Source: Oscillospiraceae bacterium (GTDB taxonomy: Bacteria > Bacillota > Clostridia > Oscillospirales > Ruminococcaceae). From it: DNA of 15,478 nt. Shown piece by piece: positions 6,855-13,091 of this stretch (position 1 is its first letter; every line of letters begins with the position of its first letter). Where the stretch lies: positions 1 to 15,478 of the forward strand of contig JAFSHJ010000021.1 in NCBI GenBank assembly GCA_017440425.1, given 5' to 3'. The notes under the pieces are model-generated. The model was given only the letters and a program-made list of their open reading frames with translations. It was not told the DNA's origin and did no database searches. Made by a program: the position numbers and the translations under genes.

Positions 6855-8210
6855 TTATCTCGTTAAAATGCCTTGTTCGCTCTCGATCAAAAGCAGAATA
6901 TCTTCCTCCGCACCGTTTTGCGTGTTGACATAGACGATTATTCCCTCATCGTTTGCACCGCGGCAGATGAATTCATAGGTCAGCGCCTCGCTGGTGCCGC
7001 CGGAGGGAATGAGTGCCTGCGATACACTTTCCACCGTGAGCAAAGGGGAGAGAGCAGCCTCAGCATCATCTTCGGATATTTTTGCAGCTTCAAATTTTCG
7101 CTGCGTGTGGTTGGTGAGATATCCTCTTGCATCAAAGCCCAAAATCTCGCCGTTGTCCATTGCCACACGCACCTTTATAAGGTCGGGATAACAGATGATG
7201 TCGTCCTCGGTGTGGGCAAAATTTACGGTGAATACGCCGTTGTCGTTTTCATAATAACTGTCTGTCAGGGAGGTGTAGCCGATGCTTTTCAGATATTCCT
7301 TTGCCTTTTTGATGGCGGCAGAGGGTTTGATGTGCTCCTCACCTATCTCCCGTGAGGCGAGATAATAGACGGGATAGCCGCCCTGTTTGCTGACAGCCGC
7401 CGTGCAAAACTCACCCTTTTCCTCATCGGAGAGGTTGAAGATATAGCAGGGCATATTGGAGAGCTCATCCACAGAGGCGGTAAGGGCATCGGTTTCGGCC
7501 CCCATAATTGCGGCAGCCTTGAGTTTTGCTTTGTCGGCAGATATTTCAGCCTTGCCGTGGGTCATCAGCGGCTTGCGCTCCAGCAGATTATCGGAAAAAG
7601 GTCCGTCGTAGATGAGCTTGGGATATCCCTCAAAGCTCTCCTCCATCTTGTTGAAACCGTCGGAAAAGGTGGGGGAGCTGCCGTCTGCCGCAGCATTTTC
7701 CGCTTCTTCAATGCTCAGTCCGCCAACGGTGACGTCACGCTCAAGGGATGCGAGCTGGCTGCTGAGGGTGTGGGAATATTTTGAGAGAGAAAGCATATTG
7801 TTCAGCTCTTCTTCTGAGAGTTTTCCGCCGCCGGATACGTTTTCCGACATAACCATGGCATAGTCACCCACCTGGGAGAGGAAACGGTACACGGTTTCGA
7901 GGGGAGCGCCGTTTACGGGCAGGGAGGCAAGCGAATTTTTTGCAGCTTCGCTCTCCCGCCAAAGTGTTGCGGAGATAAAGGAGAGCCGGGTGGGAGAGGT
8001 TGCGTAAATGCTCTTATCCAAAGCCGTGGAGATGTTGTTCATCATAGAGGTCAGCTCCATAAAGGAGCGGCGGTTGCTGTTTTCCATTGCGGTTTTGTAT
8101 TTTTCGGCTTTAATGCTCTGCAGGACGGTCAGCGAGCCGAGGGTGAGCACCAGCGCCAAAGAAAAGGTTACAGCGCGCACAAAGCATCGCTTTTTAATGT
8201 TGAATTTCAT
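6855..8210 (-). CDS. ypeB: Germination protein YpeB
   Basis: The 451-residue product matches B. subtilis YpeB in length and layout. It has a short basic N-terminus, one membrane segment (about 11-30, VRAVTFSLALVLTLGSLTVL), a long helical region, and C-terminal PepSY-type repeats. The stretch SAAIKKAKEYLKSIGYTSL, then YPDLIKVRVAMDNGEILGFDARGYL, is a clear family signature. YpeB lies at the spore inner membrane and stabilises the cortex-lytic enzyme SleB, with which it is usually in an sleB-ypeB operon. Here the upstream gene is mrp, not sleB. The start is the ATG of MKFNIKKR with AAAGG ten bases upstream; the frame runs further upstream but through a terminator-like palindrome. No hairpin follows the stop before the permease promoter. 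Confidence 0.95.
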   Translation of the reverse strand: MKFNIKKRCFVRAVTFSLALVLTLGSLTVLQSIKAEKYKTAMENSNRRSFMELTSMMNNISTALDKSIYATSPTRLSFISATLWRESEAAKNSLASLPVNGAPLETVYRFLSQVGDYAMVMSENVSGGGKLSEEELNNMLSLSKYSHTLSSQLASLERDVTVGGLSIEEAENAAADGSSPTFSDGFNKMEESFEGYPKLIYDGPFSDNLLERKPLMTHGKAEISADKAKLKAAAIMGAETDALTASVDELSNMPCYIFNLSDEEKGEFCTAAVSKQGGYPVYYLASREIGEEHIKPSAAIKKAKEYLKSIGYTSLTDSYYENDNGVFTVNFAHTEDDIICYPDLIKVRVAMDNGEILGFDARGYLTNHTQRKFEAAKISEDDAEAALSPLLTVESVSQALIPSGGTSEALTYEFICRGANDEGIIVYVNTQNGAEEDILLLIESEQGILTR

Positions 8211-8225
8211 TATAATTCGGCCTTT

Positions 8226-8267
8226 CAAAAAATAAAATGGATAAAGTAATATTACTTTATCCATTTT
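8226..8267 (-). promoter_or_regulatory. 34-bp perfect palindrome between mrp and ypeB: mrp terminator and possible SigG promoter
   Basis: Bases 8234-8250 are the exact reverse complement of 8251-8267. On the minus strand the hairpin is followed by ATTTTTTG, so it looks like an intrinsic terminator for mrp, 34 bp after its stop. The same DNA contains GGATA (8258-8262), an 18-bp gap and CATTTTA (8233-8239). As I recall the forespore SigG consensus (gHATR-18-CATWHTA), this misses one -35 position. SigG control of ypeB is known in B. subtilis. Terminator: fair confidence; SigG promoter: tentative. Confidence 0.6.
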
Positions 8268-8301
8268 GAAGGCGATTATTATTTTTAAAGGAAATTCAGC
8301 A

Positions 8302-9126
8302 TCAGTCTCTGGGCAGGAGACGGTCGATGATGGGGGCAAGACCCTCTTCTGTCATGGATTCGATATCGCCGGCATCGGTGAGAGCGGCAAGAGCGGGATC
8401 CATGGGCAGCTTGCAGACAACATCGATGCCGTGTTTTTTGGCAATTTCATCAATGTGGCTCTCGCCGAAGATGTTGTGGATGTTTCCGCAATCGGGGCAC
8501 TTGAAGTAGCTCATGTTCTCAACAAGAGCGAGGACGGGAATGCCCATCATGCCTGCCATGTTGACAGCTTTTTCAACGATCATACCAACCAGCTCCTGGG
8601 GAGAGGAGACGACGATGATGCCGTCGATGGGGAGGGACTGGAAAACTGTGAGGGGGACGTCGCCGGTTCCGGGAGGCATATCAACGAACATAAAGTCTAC
8701 ATCGCCCCAGACAACGTCGGTCCAGAACTGTTTTACTGTGCCTGCAATAACGGGTCCGCGCCAGATAACGGGATCGGTCTCGTTTTCGAGAAGCAGGTTG
8801 AGGGACATAACGGAAATGCCGTTTTTGCTCTGTACGGGATAAATTCCGTCGTCGTCACCCATTGCGCGCTCGGTTATGCCGAAGGCTTTGGGGATGGAGG
8901 GGCCTGTGATATCAGCATCAAGCACAGCGGTGCTGTAACCCTCGCGGTTAACAAGAACGGAAAGCATAGAGGTAACGAGGCTTTTGCCGACGCCGCCCTT
9001 TCCGATCATTACGGAGATCACTTTTCTCACGCAGGAACGTTCATTGAGTTCAGCCTTAAAACTTTGTTTGCGGCTGGAGCAATTTTCACTGCAGGAGGAG
9101 CAATCGTGGTTGCATTGTTCACTCAT
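8302..9126 (-). CDS. mrp: Mrp/NBP35-family iron-sulfur cluster carrier ATPase
   Basis: A 274-residue P-loop ATPase of the MinD/Mrp group, expected to be cytoplasmic and to carry and transfer Fe-S clusters to target enzymes. Residues 42-49 are the deviant Walker A, GKGGVGKS. LDADITGPSIP and VDMPPGTGD follow, then the cluster-binding CPDC (C210, C213), which bridges the dimer in this family. The N-terminus has an extra cysteine cluster, C5-X3-C9-X2-C12-X3-C16, of the kind seen in Nbp35-like members though with different spacing. There is no DUF59 domain. The start is the ATG of MSEQCNHD, nine bases after AGGAG; the ATG three codons earlier directly touches that site. The gene has its own SigA promoter and a terminator-like palindrome. 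Confidence 0.94.
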   Translation of the reverse strand: MSEQCNHDCSSCSENCSSRKQSFKAELNERSCVRKVISVMIGKGGVGKSLVTSMLSVLVNREGYSTAVLDADITGPSIPKAFGITERAMGDDDGIYPVQSKNGISVMSLNLLLENETDPVIWRGPVIAGTVKQFWTDVVWGDVDFMFVDMPPGTGDVPLTVFQSLPIDGIIVVSSPQELVGMIVEKAVNMAGMMGIPVLALVENMSYFKCPDCGNIHNIFGESHIDEIAKKHGIDVVCKLPMDPALAALTDAGDIESMTEEGLAPIIDRLLPRD

Positions 9127-9199
9127 TTGAGTCATCTCCTGAAATACATTTTAAACTATAATAATTATTGCAAATAAAAAACTGTATATACAACTATAT

Positions 9200-9228
9200 A
9201 TTATGACATTTTTTTCACGGAATGTCAA
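9200..9228 (-). promoter_or_regulatory. SigA promoter of mrp overlapped by an inverted repeat
   Basis: Minus strand: -35 TTGACA (9223-9228), 17-bp spacer, -10 CATAAT (9200-9205). Within it, TGACATT (9221-9227) and AATGTCA (9204-9210) form an inverted repeat with 10 bases between, covering both promoter elements as an operator would. Transcription should start near 9193, giving a leader of about 66 nt. The promoter sits only 16 bp after the stop of the upstream phosphodiesterase gene, with no strong terminator between. Confidence 0.8.
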
Positions 9229-9243
9229 CCGTAAACGGCTGTT

Positions 9244-9945
9244 TTAAAGGGTGGAGAGATATTGGGTGAGTCTGTCGGGGAAGTTCACAGTCATACCGTC
9301 CACACCGAGAGAGCACATTTTTTTCATCAGCGCAACGCTCGAAAGTCCCCACGCCCTCACTCCGAGACCACAGCTGCGCCATTTTTCCATAAGCTCTGCG
9401 GTGACGAGCTCTGCCTTGGGCGCGATCTCTTCGCCGCATATCTCCAGCAGCTTTGCGGCATCCTCCTCGCTTCCGTTGGTGAGCCAACCGACTCTTGCTG
9501 CGGGATCGAGCTGTTTGATTTTTTTGATATAGTCAAACTGAAAGCTTGTGAAGGTGGTCTTATCCATTAAGCCAAATTCTTTTATCATTGCAAGGGTGTC
9601 TTCCTCAATACCTGCACCCTTGAGCTCAATGGCAAAGCTGATATCGTATTGAGCGAACTTCTCCAAAAATTCACGGAGAGTTACGGCTCTGTCATAAAAA
9701 CCGAGGGTGCTGTTGCCATATATTTTAAGGCTTTTCAGTTCTTTCAAAGTGTGGTCGCAAAGCTTGCCGTGTCCGTCGGAAACTCTGTCCACGGTGTCAT
9801 CGTGGAACAAAACCAACTCGCCGTCTTTGGTGCGCTGCACATCGGTCTCAATGCCGTTGGCGCCCTGCAGCAGGCCGAGATAGAAGGATGAAAGGGTGTT
9901 TTCGGGTGCATATTCACTTGCACCTCTGTGAGCATAGTTTATCAA
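9244..9945 (-). CDS. Glycerophosphodiester phosphodiesterase (GDPD family)
   Basis: The 233-residue product hydrolyses glycerophosphodiesters to sn-glycerol 3-phosphate plus an alcohol, as in UgpQ and GlpQ. The N-terminus has YAHRGASEYAPENT with H6, R7 and E15, then GIETDVQRTKDGELVLFHDDTVDR with the metal and catalytic residues E33, D35 and H48. FAIELKG and the C-terminal GVDGMTVNFPDRL are also typical. No signal peptide is seen, so it is cytoplasmic and UgpQ-like. The start is TTG at 9943-9945, seven bases after AGGAGG; no ATG fits that site and the frame upstream runs into the promoter. The length suits a stand-alone catalytic domain. It has its own promoter; read-through into mrp is possible. 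Confidence 0.93.
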   Translation of the reverse strand: MINYAHRGASEYAPENTLSSFYLGLLQGANGIETDVQRTKDGELVLFHDDTVDRVSDGHGKLCDHTLKELKSLKIYGNSTLGFYDRAVTLREFLEKFAQYDISFAIELKGAGIEEDTLAMIKEFGLMDKTTFTSFQFDYIKKIKQLDPAARVGWLTNGSEEDAAKLLEICGEEIAPKAELVTAELMEKWRSCGLGVRAWGLSSVALMKKMCSLGVDGMTVNFPDRLTQYLSTL

Positions 9946-9988
9946 GATAATACCTCCTATTGTGTCAAACAAGCGATTCATCACATTA

Positions 9989-10017
9989 ATTATATCACCC
10001 CAAAGGCTGAATAACAA
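9989..10017 (-). promoter_or_regulatory. SigA promoter of the phosphodiesterase gene
   Basis: Minus strand: -35 TTGTTA (10012-10017), 17-bp spacer ending TGA, -10 TATAAT (9989-9994). The TGA just before the -10 makes an extended -10 (TGnTATAAT). The predicted leader is about 37 nt with AGGAGG near its end. Confidence 0.82.
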
Positions 10018-10252
10018 GCGATAAAGAGGGGAGAAAGGGTAAAATATAATACTATTTGTAATATTTTGAATAAAAATACGAATTTGGAAGAGAAAATGGG
10101 ACGGGGAATATCGGCATTTATAAAAAATTAATCAATAATTATTTCCTTGTATAATATCTTGTGATAAAATTAATTTAAACAAAAACAAAAGACACACCCA
10201 CATAAGCTGATTTTGAGGGTACTGTTGGGTGCAAGACAGGAGGAAAAATTTT
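10018..10252 (+). other. AT-rich intergenic region upstream of the SPFH gene
   Basis: No gene is seen. The best promoter candidate for the plus-strand SPFH gene is TATAAT at 10150-10155, with only a poor -35 (TTAATC, 16-bp spacing), giving a leader of about 90 nt. A second TATAAT is at 10045-10050. A loose pairing between CACCCACA (10195-10202) and TGTTGGGTG (10223-10231) could form a leader hairpin. AGGAGG at 10238-10243 is the ribosome site. Confidence 0.4.
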
Positions 10253-11248
10253 ATGGCATGGGTAGTTATGGCTTTGCTTTTGGCGGCAGTTGTGTTTGTT
10301 GCAGCCGGAATAAAGAGCATAGAAAGCTCCACGGTGTGGCAGGCTGACGGCACACCCAAAAAACTGAGAAAATGGAAGCTTAACGGAAAGCAGTTTTTGG
10401 CAATACTTCCGCTGTTTCTTGTGATCGGGGGCTGCGTGATAAGCATTCCCGCAGGACACACCGGCGTACTTACCACCTTCGGTAAGGTAGAGGACAAGGT
10501 GCTCACCGAGGGTGTAAACTTCAAGCTGCCCTATCAGCAGGTCATCAAAATCGATAACCGTGTGCAGAAAAAGGAGATGTCCTTTGAGGCATTCAGCTCG
10601 GATATCCAGCAGACGCAGATAAAGGTTTCGCTGAACTTCACAGTTGATAAACAGCAGTCCCAGAATCTTTACCGCAATGTTGGCATCAGCTATTTTGATA
10701 CAGTTATCTATCCCCGCGTGCTGGAAAACGTAAAGCTCATCTTCTCCGGCTACACAGCGGAGGAGCTCATTGAAATGCGCACGGTGCTCTCCGAGCAGGT
10801 CACCGAAAAAGTCCAGGCGGATATGGTGGCATACGGCATCGAGATAGTCAGCGTGAACATAGAGGATATCGACTTTACCGATACATTCACCGATGCTGTT
10901 GAGGCAAAGCAGGTTGCGCAGCAGAACAAGCTCACCACACAAACCGAGCAGGAAGCTGCCATCATCGTTGCGGAAGCAGAGGCGCAGAGACGCATAATCG
11001 AGGCTCAGGCAGATGCAGAGACCGCCAAAATTGCCGCTGATGCACAGGCTTACGCAGTTAAGGTCGCTGCTGAAGCAGAGGCAGAGGCAAACGACAAGGT
11101 TGCAATGTCCCTTACAGATGAGCTCATTCAGTATTATCAGCTCACACAGTGGGACGGCGCTCTCCCGCAGGTTTACGGCGGTGAGGGAAGTATGTTCCCC
11201 GTGATAGATATTCCCGGTAACGGACAGAGCACACCTGACGCAGAATAA
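10253..11248 (+). CDS. SPFH/Band 7 (prohibitin-like) membrane protein
   Basis: A 331-residue protein with two hydrophobic segments (2-20 and 47-65), then an SPFH domain starting IPAGHTGVLTTFGKVEDKVLTEGVNFKLP and running to about residue 230. A long Ala/Glu-rich coiled coil (about 231-283, AEAEAQRRIIEAQADAETAK) and a short C-terminal tail follow. SPFH proteins form large membrane-bound rings or lattices that organise membrane microdomains and regulate proteases (prohibitin, HflK/HflC, flotillin). The two-segment N-terminus and the GIEIVSVNIEDIDF block fit a prohibitin homologue better than flotillin. No NfeD or FtsH gene lies beside it. The start is the ATG of MAWVVMAL, nine bases after AGGAGG. 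A flavoprotein gene follows after a hairpin. Confidence 0.9.
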   Translation: MAWVVMALLLAAVVFVAAGIKSIESSTVWQADGTPKKLRKWKLNGKQFLAILPLFLVIGGCVISIPAGHTGVLTTFGKVEDKVLTEGVNFKLPYQQVIKIDNRVQKKEMSFEAFSSDIQQTQIKVSLNFTVDKQQSQNLYRNVGISYFDTVIYPRVLENVKLIFSGYTAEELIEMRTVLSEQVTEKVQADMVAYGIEIVSVNIEDIDFTDTFTDAVEAKQVAQQNKLTTQTEQEAAIIVAEAEAQRRIIEAQADAETAKIAADAQAYAVKVAAEAEAEANDKVAMSLTDELIQYYQLTQWDGALPQVYGGEGSMFPVIDIPGNGQSTPDAE

Positions 11249-11259
11249 GTTATCTTACA

Positions 11260-11292
11260 AAGGGAGATGTCTCTGCAGGGGACGTCTCCCTT
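11260..11292 (+). terminator. Hairpin after the SPFH gene, weak terminator
   Basis: AAGGGAGATGTC (11260-11271) pairs with GACGTCTCCCTT (11281-11292), with one G-T wobble and a nine-base loop. Only TTCAAATTATT follows, so termination may be partial and the next gene, 20 bp on, may be co-transcribed. Confidence 0.6.
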
Positions 11293-11312
11293 CAAATTAT
11301 TGGTGAGTGAAG

Positions 11313-11873
11313 ATGAAAACATTGATTTTAAACGGGTCGCCAAGGATCGGCGGCGACACCGAGAGACTGCTGAATGTGTTCAGGCAAAAACTTGAGGGCG
11401 AGTGCAAAACCGTGGATGCCTACCGCTGCGGCATTTCACCCTGCGTGGACTGCAGATATTGCCGGGAAAACGAGGGCTGCGCCATTGACGATGAAATGCA
11501 GCAGGTCTATCGTTACATTGAGGAATGCGACAACGTGCTCATTGCTTCTCCCATCTATTTTTCGGAGCTGACCGGCAAGCTGCTGGATGTCGGCAGCAGA
11601 TTTCAGATGTATTTTTGTGCCGCATTTTTCAGAAAAGCTCCGATAAAGATAAAGCCGAAAAAGGGCGGGATCATTTTGGTTGGCGGCGGCGACGGTGCAG
11701 CGGATAAAGGTGAGAGCACCGCAAAGGTGCTGCTGCACCAGATAAACTGTTTTGATATCCACCCTGCGGTGCTTTCGCACAACACCAACAACCTGCCCGC
11801 AATTGAGGATGAAAATGCGGTTACGGGGGCAAGGCGCATTGCGGAATTTTTTAACGGGAAAAGTGCAGACTAA
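11313..11873 (+). CDS. Iron-sulfur flavoprotein-like NAD(P)H-dependent oxidoreductase
   Basis: A 186-residue flavodoxin-fold protein. The N-terminus MKTLILNGSPRIGGDTERLL is the FMN phosphate-binding loop of the NADPH-dependent FMN reductase family (SPRxxGxT). Residues 44-56 carry C-X2-C-X2-C-X5-C (C44, C47, C50, C56), the compact motif that binds a [4Fe-4S] cluster in archaeal iron-sulfur flavoprotein Isf. ASPIYFSELTGKLLDVGSRFQ is the usual flavin and dimer region. It probably moves electrons between reduced carriers and an unknown acceptor in the cytoplasm. The start is ATG 11313 with GGTGA six bases upstream; GTG at 11307 is in frame but less well placed. A strong terminator follows. Confidence 0.88.
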   Translation: MKTLILNGSPRIGGDTERLLNVFRQKLEGECKTVDAYRCGISPCVDCRYCRENEGCAIDDEMQQVYRYIEECDNVLIASPIYFSELTGKLLDVGSRFQMYFCAAFFRKAPIKIKPKKGGIILVGGGDGAADKGESTAKVLLHQINCFDIHPAVLSHNTNNLPAIEDENAVTGARRIAEFFNGKSAD

Positions 11874-11895
11874 ACCGCAGCTAAATACGGCTCAC

Positions 11896-11925
11896 CGGCG
11901 GCTCGCTTGACGAGCCGCCGTTTTT
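11896..11925 (+). terminator. Terminator of the flavoprotein gene
   Basis: Stem CGGCGGCTCG (11896-11905), loop CTTGA, stem CGAGCCGCCG (11911-11920), then TTTTTATTTG. It begins 22 bp after the stop codon. A strong intrinsic terminator. Confidence 0.95.
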
Positions 11926-11930
11926 ATTTG

Positions 11931-11991
11931 CAAATAAAAACCGCAGCAAAAACTTCCTAAACAAAAAATTATTAGGAAGTTTTTGCTGCGG
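11931..11991 (-). terminator. Terminator of the YitT-family gene, overlapping its 3' coding end
   Basis: A perfect 20-bp stem, 11941-11960 with 11972-11991, has an 11-base AT-rich loop and on the minus strand is followed by TTTTTATTTG. The first arm contains the stop codon and the last codons (AAKTS). Its T-tract is the exact mirror of the T-tract of the converging terminator. Confidence 0.92.
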
Positions 11992-12889
11992 GTGAGCCGT
12001 ATTTTTTGAATTTTCTGATATATTTAAAGTTGCCGTAAGTCTCATTCACCACCTCGTAAAAGGAGAAGGTGTTGTTATATTTTTGGAGGATTTTTTGGAA
12101 ATCGTTAAGCTGATGCTTGTTGACGACACATATGAGCATTGTTTTTTTGGCGCCGGTATAGGCACCGCAGGCAGCTATCTGTGTGGCACCGTGTTTGAGA
12201 GAGGTGGTTATCTCGCTGATGATCTGTGAGGGATGATCGGTTATGACGGTGAATTTATAGGCGGTTTTGGTGCCGCGGATAATGTAATTGCCAACAAGTG
12301 TGGAGACAAAACAATAGGTGATGCAAAGAGCGATGGGTTTATAGTTGAGGATGCCGTCTTCGGAATAGACGAAAAGAGAGATGATCGCCACAGCGGCATT
12401 GAGGGAAAAGGTGGCGGTGAAAAAGTTGGTGTTTGGGGAAACCTTGCTGATATATTTTGAGAGGATCTCCGTGCCGCCGGTGGAGGAGTTGTGTTTAAAG
12501 CTTATTCCGCAGACAACGCCGCTTAAAACACCGCTTATGAGAGCAGGAAAGATGGTGTCGGAACCGTGGGCATTGTATTTTAAAAAATCAAGCGGAAGCT
12601 GCTGAAGCCAAAGGAAAGAGAAGGAATAGACAACGGTGAAAAGAAGAGACTTAAAGGCATATTCACGGCTGATAAGGAAAAATGCAGCAACACACAGCGG
12701 AATGTTGACGATGAGCGACATATAACTTATGCTGAAGCCGGTTTTATATTGGATCATTGTTGCTATGCCGTTGAGTCCTGCAGGTGCAAAGTTGTTTTCA
12801 ATGATAAAAATATAATAGTTTGCAGCAAGCAGCAGAGCCATAAGAATAATAATAACATAAGAAAAAATTTGTTTAAAAAGATGTTTCAT
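11972..12889 (-). CDS. YitT-family membrane protein with C-terminal DUF2179-like domain
   Basis: A 305-residue protein. Residues 1 to about 205 hold five or six membrane segments with the YitT landmarks NNFAPAGLNGIATMI, SGVLSGVVCGISFKHNSSTGGTEILSKY and FVSTLVGNYIIRG. Residues about 212-295 form a soluble domain (AYKFTVITDHPSQIISEI, KKTMLICVVNKHQLNDFQKIL) in the place of the DUF2179 domain of this family. The family is widespread in Firmicutes and its transport or signalling role is unsettled. The start ATG has GGGAG nine bases upstream and a SigA promoter. The last ten residues (KYGSPAAKTS) are encoded wholly within the palindromic region, so the natural C-terminus may have been altered. Confidence 0.9.
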   Translation of the reverse strand: MKHLFKQIFSYVIIILMALLLAANYYIFIIENNFAPAGLNGIATMIQYKTGFSISYMSLIVNIPLCVAAFFLISREYAFKSLLFTVVYSFSFLWLQQLPLDFLKYNAHGSDTIFPALISGVLSGVVCGISFKHNSSTGGTEILSKYISKVSPNTNFFTATFSLNAAVAIISLFVYSEDGILNYKPIALCITYCFVSTLVGNYIIRGTKTAYKFTVITDHPSQIISEITTSLKHGATQIAACGAYTGAKKTMLICVVNKHQLNDFQKILQKYNNTFSFYEVVNETYGNFKYIRKFKKYGSPAAKTS

Positions 12890-12926
12890 AACAACCGTCT
12901 CCCAAACTGTTTTTCACACAAGAGAC

Positions 12927-12955
12927 AGTATACTACTTCATTATCCATTTGTAAA
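12927..12955 (-). promoter_or_regulatory. SigA promoter of the YitT-family gene
   Basis: Minus strand: -35 TTTACA (12950-12955), 17-bp spacer, -10 TATACT (12927-12932). The leader is about 30 nt; its first bases GTCTC could pair with GAGAC next to the ribosome site, a short five-base match. Confidence 0.8.
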
Positions 12956-12973
12956 GCAAATGATTTGAAAAGA

Positions 12974-12979
12974 TATAAT
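12974..12979 (+). promoter_or_regulatory. Possible -10 of the nucleotide-sugar gene pair
   Basis: TATAAT at 12974-12979 on the plus strand, with only a weak -35 (TTGTAA at 12949-12954, 19-bp spacing), would give a leader of about 105 nt. It is the best candidate in the 202-bp divergent gap, and no terminator or structured leader is evident there. Confidence 0.35.
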
Positions 12980-13091
12980 CAAAAATATTGAATATAAAAA
13001 ATCATATGATAGGGAGCGAACGGCATTAAAAAAGGGATATTATCGCCGCAAAGGAACAAACTAAAGCTGTAACATTTGTGCGGAGGTAAAG

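Larger units (their letters stand above)
11883..12004. repeat. 122-bp nested palindromic region spanning convergent terminators and the yitT-like gene end
   Basis: The outer arms, 11883-11896 (AAATACGGCTCACC) and 11991-12004 (GGTGAGCCGTATTT), are perfect reverse complements. Directly inside are a 10-bp hairpin (11896-11920), a perfect 20-bp palindrome TTTTTATTTGCAAATAAAAA (11921-11940) and a 20-bp hairpin (11941-11991). Everything is paired except the loops, giving a compact multi-way junction. The right part (11972-12004) is the last ten codons and stop of the YitT-family gene. In size and plan it resembles the element at 2646-2768, but the sequences differ. Confidence 0.75.

Noticed and set aside
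9127..9135. ATG at 9135 as the mrp start
   Set aside because: It directly touches the AGGAG site; the next ATG, nine bases on, is correctly spaced. The same logic moved the starts of spoIIE and the permease.
8266..9177. 303-aa plus-strand open frame opposite mrp
   Set aside because: The minus strand encodes a full Mrp ATPase with intact motifs; the plus frame is its shadow and matches no family.
9229..9243. Terminator between the phosphodiesterase gene and mrp
   Set aside because: Only a four-base pairing CCGT/ACGG with a two-base loop and no T-run; not credible.
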